Positions 12,840 to 26,417 of a stretch of DNA of 64,000 bases are shown one piece after another. The notes below the pieces were generated by a model. That model did not search any database and was not told the origin of the DNA. It was given only the letters and a program-made list of their open reading frames with translations. Positions within the stretch are counted from its first letter, which is position 1. Each line of letters begins with the position of its first letter. The stretch comes from Auanema rhodensis (Eukaryota; Nematoda; Chromadorea; Rhabditida; Rhabditidae). A program made the translations under genes and the position numbers. The stretch covers positions 10,230,001 through 10,294,000 of the forward strand of contig OZ059898.1 in NCBI GenBank assembly GCA_964057225.1, in the 5' to 3' direction.

Positions 12840-13631
12840 TTCGAAAATGTTAGATTGTTTCCGAAAAATTATGAAAAGTCAAGTTCCACTGATTTGAAGA
12901 AAATTGTAAGTTTTAGAAAATAATTAAAAATAAGTTCTCTCTACTATTAACTGATTGTCGGCTAAAATATGGTAACAGTTTTTATAAAAAGTTTCCATGA
13001 TTGAGATTAAACAAAAAATAGAATTAAAGAGAAACACTTCTTATTTACTTACTTGATTATACTACTTGAAATTCGAAAAAAAGTAAAAAACAATTGAGAA
13101 AGCGACATAAACAGTTGAACGATTTGAAGAGAATTGTAAGTTTAAGAAAAGATTTAAAGTTTAGCTTTGTCTACTATTAACTGATTATCGGCTAAAATAA
13201 GGTAACAGTTTTTATTGAAAGTTTCCATGATTAAGATTAAACAAAGAAAAAAATCAAAGAGAAACACTTCTTGTTTACTTACTTGATTATAATACTTGAA
13301 ATTCCAAAAACAGTAAAATAAAATTGAAAAAGCGACAAAAACAGTTGAACGATTTGAAGACAATTGTAAGTTGAAGAATAAAATTAAAGTTTAGCTCTCT
13401 CTACTATTAACTGAATGTCGGCTAAAATATGGTATCAGTTTTTATTAAAAGTTTCCATGATTAAGATTAAACAAAGAAAAAAAATCAAAGAGAAACACTT
13501 CTTGTTTACTAATTTGATTATAACACTTGAAAATCCAACAAAAGTAAAATAAAACTGTGAAAGCGGGTAAAACTGTTGAACTAAAACAGTCTTTATAAAA
13601 TATAAATGCTATATTTTTATAAAATAGAAGT

Positions 13632-13702
13632 TGCATCGGCCGGGAATCGAACCCGGGTCGCCCGCGTGGCAGGCGAGCATTCTACCACTGAACCACCGAT
13701 GC
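13632..13702 (-). tRNA. tRNA-Gly-GCC: tRNA-Gly(GCC) copy 14
   Basis: Canonical sequence. Beta' flank (terminator run followed by TAGAAG); 1095 bp to the next copy. Confidence 0.97.
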
Positions 13703-14726
13703 TTCGAAAATGTTAGATTGTTTCCGAAAAATTATGAAAAGTCAAGTTCTACTGATTTGAAGAGAATTGTAAGTTTTAGAAAATAATTAAAAATTAGTTC
13801 TCTCTACTATTAACTGATTGTCGGCTAAAATATGGTAACAGTTTTTATAAAAAGTTTCCATGATTAGGATTAAACAAAAAAAAGAATTAAAGAGAAACAC
13901 TTTTTGTTTACTTATTTGATTATAATACTTTAAATTCCAAAAACAGTAGAATAAAATTGAGAAATCGACAAAAACAGTTGAACGATTTGAAGAGAATTGT
14001 AAGTTTTAGAAAAGAATTAAAGTTCAGCTATCTCTACTATTAACTGACTATCGGCTAGAATAAGGTAACAGTTTTTATTGAAAGTTTCCATGATTAAGAT
14101 TGAACAAAAAAAAAATTAGAGAGAAACACTTCTTGTTTACTTACTTGATTATACTACTTGAAATTCGAAAAAAAGTAAAAAACAATTGAGAAAGCGACAT
14201 AAACAATTGAACGATTTGAAGAGAATTGTAAGTTTAAGAAAAGATTTAAAGTTTAGCTTTGTCTACTATTAACTGATTATCGGCTGAAATATGGTGACAG
14301 TTTTTTTTTAAAAGTTTCCATGATTAAGACTAATCAAAGAAAAAAAAATTAAAGAGAAACACTTCTTGTTTACTAATTTGATTATAACACTTGAAATTCC
14401 AACAAAAGTAAAGTGAAACTGTTAAAGCGAGTAAAACTTTTGAACAATTTGAAGACAATTGTAAGTTGAAGAATAAAATTAAAGTTTAGCTCTCTCTACT
14501 ATTAACTGAATGTCGGCTAAAATATGGTAACAGTTTTTATTAAAAGTTTCCATGATTAAGATTAAACAAAGAAAAAAAATCAAAGAGAAACACTTCTTGT
14601 TTACTAATTTGATTATAACACTTGAAATTCCAACAAAAGTAAAATAAAACTGTGAAAGCGGGTAAAACTGTTGAACTAAAACAGTCTTTATAAAATATAA
14701 ATGATATTTTTTTATAAAAGTGAAGT

Positions 14727-14797
14727 TGCATCGGCCGGGAATCGAACCCGGGTCGCCCGCGTGGCAGGCGAGCATTCTACCACTGAACCACCGATGC
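14727..14797 (-). tRNA. tRNA-Gly-GCC: tRNA-Gly(GCC) copy 15
   Basis: Canonical sequence. Alpha flank; duplicate context of copy 10; 865 bp to the next copy. Confidence 0.97.
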
Positions 14798-15591
14798 TTC
14801 GAAAATGTTAGATTGTTTCCGAAAAATTATGAAAAGTCAAGTTCCACTGATTTGAAGAAAATTGTAAGTTTTAGAAAATAATTAAAAATAAGTTCTCTCT
14901 ACTATTAACTGATTGTCGGCTAAAATATGGTAACAGTTTTTATAAAAAGTTTCCATGATTGAGATTAAACAAAAAAAAGAATTAAAGAGAAACACTTCTT
15001 GTTTACTTACTTGATTATAATACTTGAAATTCGAAAAAAAGTAAAAAACAATTGAGAAAGCGACATAAACAGTTGAACGATTTGAAGAGAATTGTAAGTT
15101 TTAGAAAAGAATTAAAGTTCAGCTACCTTTACTATTAACTGATTATCGGCTGAAATATGGTGACAGTTTTTTATTAAAAGTTTCCATGATTAAGATTAAA
15201 CAAAGAAAAAAAATCAAAGAGAAACACTTCTTGTTTACTTATTTGATTATAACACTTGAAATTCCAACAAAAGTGAAGTAAAACTGTTAAAGCGAGTAAA
15301 ACTGTTGAACGATTTGAAGACAATTGTAAGTTGAAGAAAAAAATTAAAGTTTAGCTCTCTCTACTATTAACTGAATGTCGGCTGAAATAAGGTAACAATT
15401 TTTATTAAAAGTTTCCATGATTTAGATTAAACAAAGAAAAAAAATCAAAGAGAAACACTTCTTGTTTACTAATTTGATTATAACACTTGAAAATCCAACA
15501 AAAGTAAAATAAAACTGTGAAAGCGGGTAAAACTGTTGAACTAAAACAGTCTTTATAAAATATAAATGATATATTTTTATAAAAGTGAAGT

Positions 15592-15662
15592 TGCATCGGC
15601 CGGGAATCGAACCCGGGTCGCCCGCGTGGCAGGCGAGCATTCTACCACTGAACCACCGATGC
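15592..15662 (-). tRNA. tRNA-Gly-GCC: tRNA-Gly(GCC) copy 16
   Basis: Canonical sequence. Gamma flank; 5704 bp from copy 11, whose context it shares; 1094 bp to the next copy. Confidence 0.97.
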
Positions 15663-16685
15663 TTCGAAAATGTTAGATTGTTTCCGAAAAATTATGAAAA
15701 GTCAAGTTCTACTGATTTGAAGAGAATTGTAAGTTTTAGAAAATAATTGAAAATTAGTTCTCTCTACTATTAACTGATTGTCGGCTAAAATATGGCTACA
15801 GTTTTTATAAAAAGTTTCCATGATTAGGATTAAACAAAAAAAAGAATTAAAGAGAAACACTTTTTGTTTACTTATTTGATTATAATACTTTAAATTCCAA
15901 AAACAGTAGAATAAAATTGAGAAATCGACAAAAACAGTTGAACGATTTGAAGAGAATTGTAAGTTTTAGAAAAGAATTAAAGTTCAGCTATCTCTACTAT
16001 TAACTGACTATCGGCTAGAATAAGGTAACAGTTTTTATTGAAAGTTTCCATGATTAAGATTGAACAAAAAAAAATTAGAGAGAAACACTTCTTGTTTACT
16101 TACTTGATTATAATACTTGAAATTCCAAAAACAGTAAAATAAAATTGTGAAAGCGACAAAAACAGTTGAACGATTTGAAGACAATTGTAAGTTTAAGAAA
16201 AGAATTAAAGTTTAGCTTTGTCTACTATTAACTGATTATCGGCTGAAATATGGTGACAGTTTTTTTTTAAAAGTTTCCAGGATTAAGATTAAACAAAGAA
16301 AAAAAAATCAAAGAGAAACACTTCTTGTTTACTAATTTGATTATAACACTTGAAATTCCAACAAAAGTAAAGTAAAACTGTTAATGCGAGTAAAACTGTT
16401 GAACAATTTGAAGACAATTGTAAGTTGAAAAAAAAAATTAAAGTTTAGCTCTCTCTACTATTAACTGAATGTCGGCTAAAATATGATAACAGTTTTTATT
16501 AAAAGTTTCCATGATTAAGATTAAACAAAGAAAAAAAATCAAAGAGAAACACTTCTTGTTTACTAATTTGATTATAACACTTGAAATTCCAACAAAAGTA
16601 AAATAAAACTGTGAAAGCGGGTAAAACTGTTGAACTAAAACAGTCTTTATAAAATATAAATGATATTTTTTTATAAAAGTGAAGT

Positions 16686-16756
16686 TGCATCGGCCGGGAA
16701 TCGAACCCGGGTCGCCCGCGTGGCAGGCGAGCATTCTACCACTGAACCACCGATGC
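16686..16756 (-). tRNA. tRNA-Gly-GCC: tRNA-Gly(GCC) copy 17
   Basis: Canonical sequence. Alpha flank; the preceding monomer carries the marker ATATGATAACAG also seen before copy 27, 8868 bp away; 864 bp to the next copy. Confidence 0.97.
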
Positions 16757-17549
16757 TTCGAAAATGTTAGATTGTTTCCGAAAAATTATGAAAAGTCAAG
16801 TTCTACTGATTTGAAGAGAATTGTGAGTTTTAGAAAAGAATTAAAGTTCAGCTATCTCTACTATTAACTGATTATCGGCTAAAATAAGGTAACAGTTTTT
16901 ATTGAAAGTTTCCATGATTAAGATTAAACAAAGAAAAAAAATCAAAGAGAAACACTTCTTGTTTACTTATTTGATTATAATACTTGAAATTCCAAAAACA
17001 GTAGAATAAAATAGAGAAAGCGACGAAAAAAGTTGAACGATTTGAAGAGAATTGTAAGTTTTAGAAAAGAATTAAAGTTCAGCTATCTCTACTATTAACT
17101 GATTATCGGCTAAAATAAGGTAACAGTTTTTATTGAAAATTTCCTTGATTAAGATTAAACAAAGAAAAAAATCAAAGAGAAACACTTCTTGTTTACTTAC
17201 TTGATTATAATACTTGAAATTCCAAAAACAGTAAAATAAAATTGAAAAAGCGACAAAAACAGTTGAACGATTTGAAGACAATTGTAAGTTGAAGAATAAA
17301 ATTCAAGTTTAGCTCTCTCTACTATTAACTGAATGTCGGCTAAAATATGGTAACAGTTTTTATTAAAAGTTCCCATGATTAAGATTAAACAAAGAAAAAA
17401 AATCAAAGAGAAACACTTCTTGTTTACTTATTTGATTATAATACTTGAAATTCCAAAAACAGTAAAATAAAACTGTGAAAGCGGGTAAAACTGTTGAACT
17501 AAAACAGTCTTTATAAAATATAAATGATATTTTTTTATAAAAGTGAAGT

Positions 17550-17620
17550 TGCATCGGCCGGGAATCGAACCCGGGTCGCCCGCGTGGCAGGCGAGCATTC
17601 TACCACTGAACCACCGATAC
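17550..17620 (-). tRNA. tRNA-Gly-GCC: tRNA-Gly(GCC) copy 18, C2U variant
   Basis: Base 17619 is A instead of G, so position 2 is U and pairs with G71 as a wobble; the fold is probably tolerated. The same change is in the copy at 26418. Alpha flank; 866 bp to the next copy. Confidence 0.92.
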
Positions 17621-18415
17621 TTCGAAAATGTTAGATTGTTTCCGAAAAATTATGAAAAGTCAAGTTCTACTGATTTGAAGAAAATTGTAAGTTTTAGAAA
17701 ATAATTAAAAATAAGTTCTCTCTACTATTAACTGATTGTCGGCTAAAATATGGTAACAGTTTTTATGTAAAGTTTCCATGATTAGGATTAAACAAAAAAA
17801 AGAATTAAAAAGAAACACTTCTTGTTTACTTACTTGATTATACTACTTGAAATTCCAAAAACAGTAGAATAAAATAGAGAAAGAGACGAAAAAAGTTGAA
17901 CGATTTGAAGAGAATTGTGAGTTTTAGAAAAGAATTAAAGTTTAGCTTTGTCTACTATTAACTGATTATCGGCTGAAATATGGTGACAGTTTTTTTTTAA
18001 AAGTTTCCATGATTAAGATTAATCAAAGAAAAAAAAATCAAAGAGAAACACTTCTTGTTTACTAATTTGATTATAACACTTGAAATTCCAACAAAAGTAA
18101 AGTAAAACTGTTTAAGCGAGTAAAACTGTTGAACAATTTGAAGACAATTGTAAGTTGAAGAATAAAATTAAAGTTTAGCTCTCTCTACTATTAACTGAAT
18201 GTCGGCTAAAATATGGTAACAGTTTTTATTAAAAGTTTCCATGATTAAGATTAAACAAAGAAAAAAAATCAAAGAGAAACACTTCTTGTTTACTTATTTG
18301 ATTATAATACTTGAAATTCCAAAAACAGTAAAATAAAACTGTGAAAGCGGGTAAAACTGTTGAACTAAAACAGTCTTTATAAAATATAAATGATATTTTT
18401 TTATAAAAGTGAAGT

Positions 18416-18486
18416 TGCATCGGCCGGGAATCGAACCCGGGTCGCCCGCGTGGCAGGCGAGCATTCTACCACTGAACCACCGATGC
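18416..18486 (-). tRNA. tRNA-Gly-GCC: tRNA-Gly(GCC) copy 19
   Basis: Canonical sequence. Alpha flank; first copy of the homogenised 863-bp block. Confidence 0.97.
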
Positions 18487-19278
18487 TTCGAAAATGTTAG
18501 ATTGTTTCCGAAAAATTATGAAAAGTCAAGTTCCACTGATTTGAAGAAAATTGTAAGTTTTAGAAAATAATTAAAAATAAGTTCTCTCTACTATTAACTG
18601 ATTGTCGGCTAAAATATGGTAACAGTTTTTATAAAAAGTTTCCATGATTGAGATTAAACAAAAAAAAGAATTAAAGAGAAACACTTCTTGTTTACTTACT
18701 TGATTATACTACTTGAAATTCGAAAAAAAGTAAAAAACAATTGAGAAAGCGACATAAACAGTTGAACGATTTGAAGAGAATTGTAAGTTTAAGAAAAGAT
18801 TTAAAGTTTAGCTTTGTCTACTATTAACTGATTATCGGCAAAAATAAGGTAACAGTTTTTATTGAAAGTTTCCATGATTAAGATTAAACAAAGAAAAAAA
18901 TCAAAGAGAAACACTTCTTGTTTACTTACTTGATTATAATACTTGAAATTCCAAAAACAGTAAAATAAAATTGAAAAAGCGACAAAAACAGTTGAACGAT
19001 TTGAAGACAATTGTAAGTTGAAGAATAAAATTAAAGTTTAGCTCTCTCTACTATTAACTGAATGTCGGCTAAAATATGGTATCAGTTTTTATTAAAAGTT
19101 TCCATGATTAAGATTAAACAAAGAAAAAAAATCAAAGAGAAACACTTCTTGTTTACTAATTTGATTATAACACTTGAAAATCCAACAAAAGTAAAATAAA
19201 ACTGTGAAAGCGGGTAAAACTGTTGAACTAAAACAGTCTTTATAAAATATAAATGCTATATTTTTATAAAATAGAAGT

Positions 19279-19349
19279 TGCATCGGCCGGGAATCGAACC
19301 CGGGTCGCCCGCGTGGCAGGCGAGCATTCTACCACTGAACCACCGATGC
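19279..19349 (-). tRNA. tRNA-Gly-GCC: tRNA-Gly(GCC) copy 20
   Basis: Canonical sequence. Beta' flank; followed by a two-monomer gap of 633 bp. Confidence 0.97.
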
Positions 19350-19911
19350 TTCGAAAATGTTAGATTGTTTCCGAAAAATTATGAAAAGTCAAGTTCTACT
19401 GATTTGAAGAGAATTGTAAGTTTTAGAAAATAATTAAAAATTAGTTCTCTCTACTATTAACTGATTGTCGGCTAAAATATGGTAACAGTTTTTATAAAAA
19501 GTTTCCATGATTAGGATTAAACAAAAAAAAGAATTAAAGAGAAACACTTTTTGTTTACTTATTTGATTATAATACTTTAAATTCCAAAAACAGTAGAATA
19601 AAATTGAGAAATCGACAAAAACAGTTGAACGATTTGAAGAGAATTGTAAGTTTTAGAAAAGAATTAAAGTTCAGCTATCTCTACTATTAACTGAATGTCG
19701 GCTAAAATATGGTAACAGTTTTTATTAAAAGTTTCCATGATTAAGATTAAACAAAGAAAAAAAATCAAAGAGAAACACTTCTTGTTTACTTATTTGATTA
19801 TAATACTTGAAATTCCAAAAACAGTAAAATAAAACTGTGAAAGCGGGTAAAACTGTTGAACTAAAACAGTCTTTATAAAATATAAATGATATTTTTTTAT
19901 AAAAGTGAAGT

Positions 19912-19982
19912 TGCATCGGCCGGGAATCGAACCCGGGTCGCCCGCGTGGCAGGCGAGCATTCTACCACTGAACCACCGATGC
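19912..19982 (-). tRNA. tRNA-Gly-GCC: tRNA-Gly(GCC) copy 21
   Basis: Canonical sequence. Alpha flank; 863 bp to the next copy. Confidence 0.97.
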
Positions 19983-20774
19983 TTCGAAAATGTTAGATTG
20001 TTTCCGAAAAATTATGAAAAGTCAAGTTCCACTGATTTGAAGAAAATTGTAAGTTTTAGAAAATAATTAAAAATAAGTTCTCTCTACTATTAACTGATTG
20101 TCGGCTAAAATATGGTAACAGTTTTTATAAAAAGTTTCCATGATTGAGATTAAACAAAAAAAAGAATTAAAGAGAAACACTTCTTGTTTACTTACTTGAT
20201 TATACTACTTGAAATTCGAAAAAAAGTAAAAAACAATTGAGAAAGCGACATAAACAGTTGAACGATTTGAAGAGAATTGTAAGTTTAAGAAAAGATTTAA
20301 AGTTTAGCTTTGTCTACTATTAACTGATTATCGGCAAAAATAAGGTAACAGTTTTTATTGAAAGTTTCCATGATTAAGATTAAACAAAGAAAAAAATCAA
20401 AGAGAAACACTTCTTGTTTACTTACTTGATTATAATACTTGAAATTCCAAAAACAGTAAAATAAAATTGAAAAAGCGACAAAAACAGTTGAACGATTTGA
20501 AGACAATTGTAAGTTGAAGAATAAAATTAAAGTTCAGCTATCTCTACTATTAACTGAATGTCGGCTAAAATATGGTAACAGTTTTTATTAAAAGTTTCCA
20601 TGATTAAGATTAAACAAAGAAAAAAAATCAAAGAGAAACACTTCTTGTTTACTTATTTGATTATAATACTTGAAATTCCAAAAACAGTAAAATAAAACTG
20701 TGAAAGCGGGTAAAACTGTTGAACTAAAACAGTCTTTATAAAATATAAATGATATTTTTTTATAAAAGTGAAGT

Positions 20775-20845
20775 TGCATCGGCCGGGAATCGAACCCGGG
20801 TCGCCCGCGTGGCAGGCGAGCATTCTACCACTGAACCACCGATGC
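20775..20845 (-). tRNA. tRNA-Gly-GCC: tRNA-Gly(GCC) copy 22
   Basis: Canonical sequence. Alpha flank; 863 bp to the next copy. Confidence 0.97.
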
Positions 20846-21637
20846 TTCGAAAATGTTAGATTGTTTCCGAAAAATTATGAAAAGTCAAGTTCCACTGATT
20901 TGAAGAAAATTGTAAGTTTTAGAAAATAATTAAAAATAAGTTCTCTCTACTATTAACTGATTGTCGGCTAAAATATGGTAACAGTTTTTATAAAAAGTTT
21001 CCATGATTGAGATTAAACAAAAAAAAGAATTAAAGAGAAACACTTCTTGTTTACTTACTTGATTATACTACTTGAAATTCGAAAAAAAGTAAAAAACAAT
21101 TGAGAAAGCGACATAAACAGTTGAACGATTTGAAGAGAATTGTAAGTTTAAGAAAAGATTTAAAGTTTAGCTTTGTCTACTATTAACTGATTATCGGCAA
21201 AAATAAGGTAACAGTTTTTATTGAAAGTTTCCATGATTAAGATTAAACAAAGAAAAAAATCAAAGAGAAACACTTCTTGTTTACTTACTTGATTATAATA
21301 CTTGAAATTCCAAAAACAGTAAAATAAAATTGAAAAAGCGACAAAAACAGTTGAACGATTTGAAGACAATTGTAAGTTGAAGAATAAAATTAAAGTTTAG
21401 CTCTCTCTACTATTAACTGAATGTCGGCTAAAATATGGTATCAGTTTTTATTAAAAGTTTCCATGATTAAGATTAAACAAAGAAAAAAAATCAAAGAGAA
21501 ACACTTCTTGTTTACTAATTTGATTATAACACTTGAAAATCCAACAAAAGTAAAATAAAACTGTGAAAGCGGGTAAAACTGTTGAACTAAAACAGTCTTT
21601 ATAAAATATAAATGCTATATTTTTATAAAATAGAAGT

Positions 21638-21708
21638 TGCATCGGCCGGGAATCGAACCCGGGTCGCCCGCGTGGCAGGCGAGCATTCTACCACTGAACC
21701 ACCGATGC
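21638..21708 (-). tRNA. tRNA-Gly-GCC: tRNA-Gly(GCC) copy 23
   Basis: Canonical sequence. Beta' flank; 863 bp to the next copy. Confidence 0.97.
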
Positions 21709-22500
21709 TTCGAAAATGTTAGATTGTTTCCGAAAAATTATGAAAAGTCAAGTTCTACTGATTTGAAGAGAATTGTAAGTTTTAGAAAATAATTAAAAAT
21801 TAGTTCTCTCTACTATTAACTGATTGTCGGCTAAAATATGGTAACAGTTTTTATAAAAAGTTTCCATGATTGAGATTAAACAAAAAAAAGAATTAAAGAG
21901 AAACACTTCTTGTTTACTTACTTGATTATACTACTTGAAATTCGAAAAAAAGTAAAAAACAATTGAGAAAGCGACATAAACAGTTGAACGATTTGAAGAG
22001 AATTGTAAGTTTAAGAAAAGATTTAAAGTTTAGCTTTGTCTACTATTAACTGATTATCGGCAAAAATAAGGTAACAGTTTTTATTGAAAGTTTCCATGAT
22101 TAAGATTAAACAAAGAAAAAAATCAAAGAGAAACACTTCTTGTTTACTTACTTGATTATAATACTTGAAATTCCAAAAACAGTAAAATAAAATTGAAAAA
22201 GCGACAAAAACAGTTGAACGATTTGAAGACAATTGTAAGTTGAAGAATAAAATTAAAGTTTAGCTCTCTCTACTATTAACTGAATGTCGGCTAAAATATG
22301 GTATCAGTTTTTATTAAAAGTTTCCATGATTAAGATTAAACAAAGAAAAAAAATCAAAGAGAAACACTTCTTGTTTACTAATTTGATTATAACACTTGAA
22401 AATCCAACAAAAGTAAAATAAAACTGTGAAAGCGGGTAAAACTGTTGAACTAAAACAGTCTTTATAAAATATAAATGCTATATTTTTATAAAATAGAAGT

Positions 22501-22571
22501 TGCATCGGCCGGGAATCGAACCCGGGTCGCCCGCGTGGCAGGCGAGCATTCTACCACTGAACCACCGATGC
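22501..22571 (-). tRNA. tRNA-Gly-GCC: tRNA-Gly(GCC) copy 24
   Basis: Canonical sequence. Beta' flank; its repeat unit looks essentially identical to those of copies 23 and 25. Confidence 0.97.
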
Positions 22572-23363
22572 TTCGAAAATGTTAGATTGTTTCCGAAAAA
22601 TTATGAAAAGTCAAGTTCTACTGATTTGAAGAGAATTGTAAGTTTTAGAAAATAATTAAAAATTAGTTCTCTCTACTATTAACTGATTGTCGGCTAAAAT
22701 ATGGTAACAGTTTTTATAAAAAGTTTCCATGATTGAGATTAAACAAAAAAAAGAATTAAAGAGAAACACTTCTTGTTTACTTACTTGATTATACTACTTG
22801 AAATTCGAAAAAAAGTAAAAAACAATTGAGAAAGCGACATAAACAGTTGAACGATTTGAAGAGAATTGTAAGTTTAAGAAAAGATTTAAAGTTTAGCTTT
22901 GTCTACTATTAACTGATTATCGGCAAAAATAAGGTAACAGTTTTTATTGAAAGTTTCCATGATTAAGATTAAACAAAGAAAAAAATCAAAGAGAAACACT
23001 TCTTGTTTACTTACTTGATTATAATACTTGAAATTCCAAAAACAGTAAAATAAAATTGAAAAAGCGACAAAAACAGTTGAACGATTTGAAGACAATTGTA
23101 AGTTGAAGAATAAAATTAAAGTTTAGCTCTCTCTACTATTAACTGAATGTCGGCTAAAATATGGTATCAGTTTTTATTAAAAGTTTCCATGATTAAGATT
23201 AAACAAAGAAAAAAAATCAAAGAGAAACACTTCTTGTTTACTAATTTGATTATAACACTTGAAAATCCAACAAAAGTAAAATAAAACTGTGAAAGCGGGT
23301 AAAACTGTTGAACTAAAACAGTCTTTATAAAATATAAATGCTATATTTTTATAAAATAGAAGT

Positions 23364-23434
23364 TGCATCGGCCGGGAATCGAACCCGGGTCGCCCGCGTG
23401 GCAGGCGAGCATTCTACCACTGAACCACCGATGC
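23364..23434 (-). tRNA. tRNA-Gly-GCC: tRNA-Gly(GCC) copy 25
   Basis: Canonical sequence. Beta' flank; last copy of the homogenised block; 1094 bp to the next copy. Confidence 0.97.
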
Positions 23435-24457
23435 TTCGAAAATGTTAGATTGTTTCCGAAAAATTATGAAAAGTCAAGTTCTACTGATTTGAAGAGAATT
23501 GTAAGTTTTAGAAAATAATTAAAAATTAGTTCTCTCTACTATTAACTGATTGTCGGCTAAAATATGGTAACAGTTTTTATAAAAAGTTTCCATGATTAGG
23601 ATTAAACAAAAAAAAGAATTAAAGAGAAACACTTTTTGTTTACTTATTTGATTATAATACTTTAAATTCCAAAAACAGTAGAATAAAATTGAGAAATCGA
23701 CAAAAACAGTTGAACGATTTGAAGAGAATTGTAAGTTTTAGAAAAGAATTAAAGTTCAGCTATCTCTACTATTAACTGACTATCGGCTAGAATAAGGTAA
23801 CAGTTTTTATTGAAAGTTTCCATGATTAAGATTGAACAAAAAAAAAATTAGAGAGAAACACTTCTTGTTTACTTACTTGATTATACTACTTGAAATTCGA
23901 AAAAAAGTAAAAAACAATTGAGAAAGCGACATAAACAATTGAACGATTTGAAGAGAATTGTAAGTTTAAGAAAAGATTTAAAGTTTAGCTTTGTCTACTA
24001 TTAACTGATTATTGGCTGAAATATGGTGACAGTTTTTTTTTAAAAGTTTCCATGATTAAGACTAATCAAAGAAAAAAAATTAAAGAGAAACACTTCTTGT
24101 TTACTAATTTGATTATAACACTTGAAATTCCAACAAAAGTAAAGTGAAACTGTTAAAGCGAGTAAAACTTTTGAACAATTTGAAGACAATTGTAAGTTGA
24201 AGAATAAAATTAAAGTTTAGCTCTCTCTACTATTAACTGAATGTCGGCTAAAATATGGTAACAGTTTTTATTAAAAGTTTCCATGATTAAGATTAAACAA
24301 AGAAAAAAAATCAAAGAGAAACACTTCTTGTTTACTAATTTGATTATAACACTTGAAATTCCAACAAAAGTAAAATAAAACTGTGAAAGCGGGTAAAACT
24401 GTTGAACTAAAACAGTCTTTATAAAATATAAATGATATATTTTTATAAAAGTGAAGT

Positions 24458-24528
24458 TGCATCGGCCGGGAATCGAACCCGGGTCGCCCGCGTGGCAGGC
24501 GAGCATTCTACCACTGAACCACCGATGC
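24458..24528 (-). tRNA. tRNA-Gly-GCC: tRNA-Gly(GCC) copy 26
   Basis: Canonical sequence. Gamma flank; counterpart of copy 16, 8866 bp away; 1096 bp to the next copy. Confidence 0.97.
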
Positions 24529-25553
24529 TTCGAAAATGTTAGATTGTTTCCGAAAAATTATGAAAAGTCAAGTTCTACTGATTTGAAGAGAATTGTAAGT
24601 TTTAGAAAATAATTAAAAATTAGTTCTCTCTACTATTAACTGATTGTCGGCTGAAATATGGTTACAGTTTTTATAAAAAGTTTCCATGATTAGGATTAAA
24701 CAAAAAAAACAATTAAAGAGAAACACTTTTTGTTTACTTATTTGATTATAATACTTTAAATTCCAAAAACAGTAGAATAAAATTGAGAAATCGACAAAAA
24801 CAGTTGAACGATTTGAAGAGAATTGTAAGTTTTAGAAAGGAATTAAAGTTCAGCTATCTCTACTATTAACTGACTATCGGCTAGAATAAGGTAACAGTTT
24901 TTATTGAAAGTTTCCATGATTAAGATTGAACAAAAAAAAAAATTAGAGAGAAACACTTCTTGTTTACTTACTTGATTATAATACTTGAAATTCCAAAAAC
25001 AGTAAAATAAAATTGTGAAAGCGACAAAAACAGTTGAACGATTTGAAGACAATTGTAAGTTTAAGAAAAGAATTAAAGTTTAGCTTTGTCTACTATTAAC
25101 TGATTATCGGCTGAAATATGGTGACAGTTTTTTTTTAAAAGTTTCCAGGATTAAGATTAAACAAAGAAAAAAAAATCAAAGAGAAACACTTCTTGTTTAC
25201 TAATTTGATTATAACACTTGAAATTCCAACAAAAGTAAAGTAAAACTGTTAATGCGAGTAAAACTGTTGAACAATTTGAAGACAATTGTAAGTTGAAAAA
25301 AAAAATTAAAGTTTAGCTCTCTCTACTATTAACTGAATGTCGGCTAAAATATGATAACAGTTTTTATTAAAAGTTTCCATGATTAAGATTAAACAAAGAA
25401 ACAAAATCAAAGAGAAACACTTCTTGTTTACTAATTTGATTATAACACTTGAAATTCCAACAAAAGTAAAATAAAACTGTGAAAGCGGGTAAAACTGTTG
25501 AACTAAAACAGTCTTTATAAAATATAAATGATATTTTTTTATAAAAGTGAAGT

Positions 25554-25624
25554 TGCATCGGCCGGGAATCGAACCCGGGTCGCCCGCGTGGCAGGCGAGC
25601 ATTCTACCACTGAACCACCGATGC
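25554..25624 (-). tRNA. tRNA-Gly-GCC: tRNA-Gly(GCC) copy 27
   Basis: Canonical sequence. The 5' flank has a private change (CGAATATG for CGAAAATG). Alpha flank; 864 bp to the next copy. Confidence 0.97.
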
Positions 25625-26417
25625 TTCGAATATGTTAGATTGTTTCCGAAAAATTATGAAAAGTCAAGTTCTACTGATTTGAAGAGAATTGTGAGTTTTA
25701 GAAAAGAATTAAAGTTCAGCTATCTCTACTATTAACTGATTATCGGCTAAAATAAGGTAACAGTTTTTATTGAAAGTTTCCATGATTAAGATTAAACAAA
25801 GAAAAAAAATCAAAGAGAAACACTTCTTGTTTACTTATTTGATTATAATACTTGAAATTCCAAAAACAGTAGAATAAAATAGAGAAAGCGACGAAAAAAG
25901 TTGAACGATATGAAGAGAATTGTAAGTTTTAGAAAAGAATTAAAGTTCAGCTATCTCTACTATTAACTGATTATCGGCTAAAATAAGGTAACAGTTTTTA
26001 TTGAAAATTTCCATGATTAAGATTAAACAAAGAAAAAAATCAAAGAGAAACACTTCTTGTTTACTTACTTGATTATAATACTTGAAATTCCAAAAACAGT
26101 AAAATAAAATTGAAAAAGCGACAAAAACAGTTGAACGATTTGAAGACAATTGTAAGTTGAAGAATAAAATTATAGTTTAGCTCTCTCTACTATTAACTGA
26201 ATGTCGGCTAAAATATGGTAACAGTTTTTATTAAAAGTTCCCATGATTAAGATTAAACAAAGAAAAAAAATCAAAGAGAAACACTTCTTGTTTACTTATT
26301 TGATTATAATACTTGAAATTCCAAAAACAGTAAAATAAAACTGTGAAAGCGGGTAAAACTGTTGAACTAAAACAGTCTTTATAAAATATAAATGATATTT
26401 TTTTATAAAAGTGAAGT

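Larger units (their letters stand above)
18416..23434. repeat. Locally homogenised 863-bp higher-order block
   Basis: Seven tRNA cassettes (18416, 19279, 19912, 20775, 21638, 22501, 23364) are spaced at 863 bp, apart from one 633-bp step. A private variant, CGGCAAAAATAAGG in place of CGGCTAAAATAAGG, appears in five of the units (near 18837, 20333, 21196, 22059 and 22922) and nowhere else that I found. This marks a recently amplified higher-order repeat unit of one cassette plus three monomers. Confidence 0.85.
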
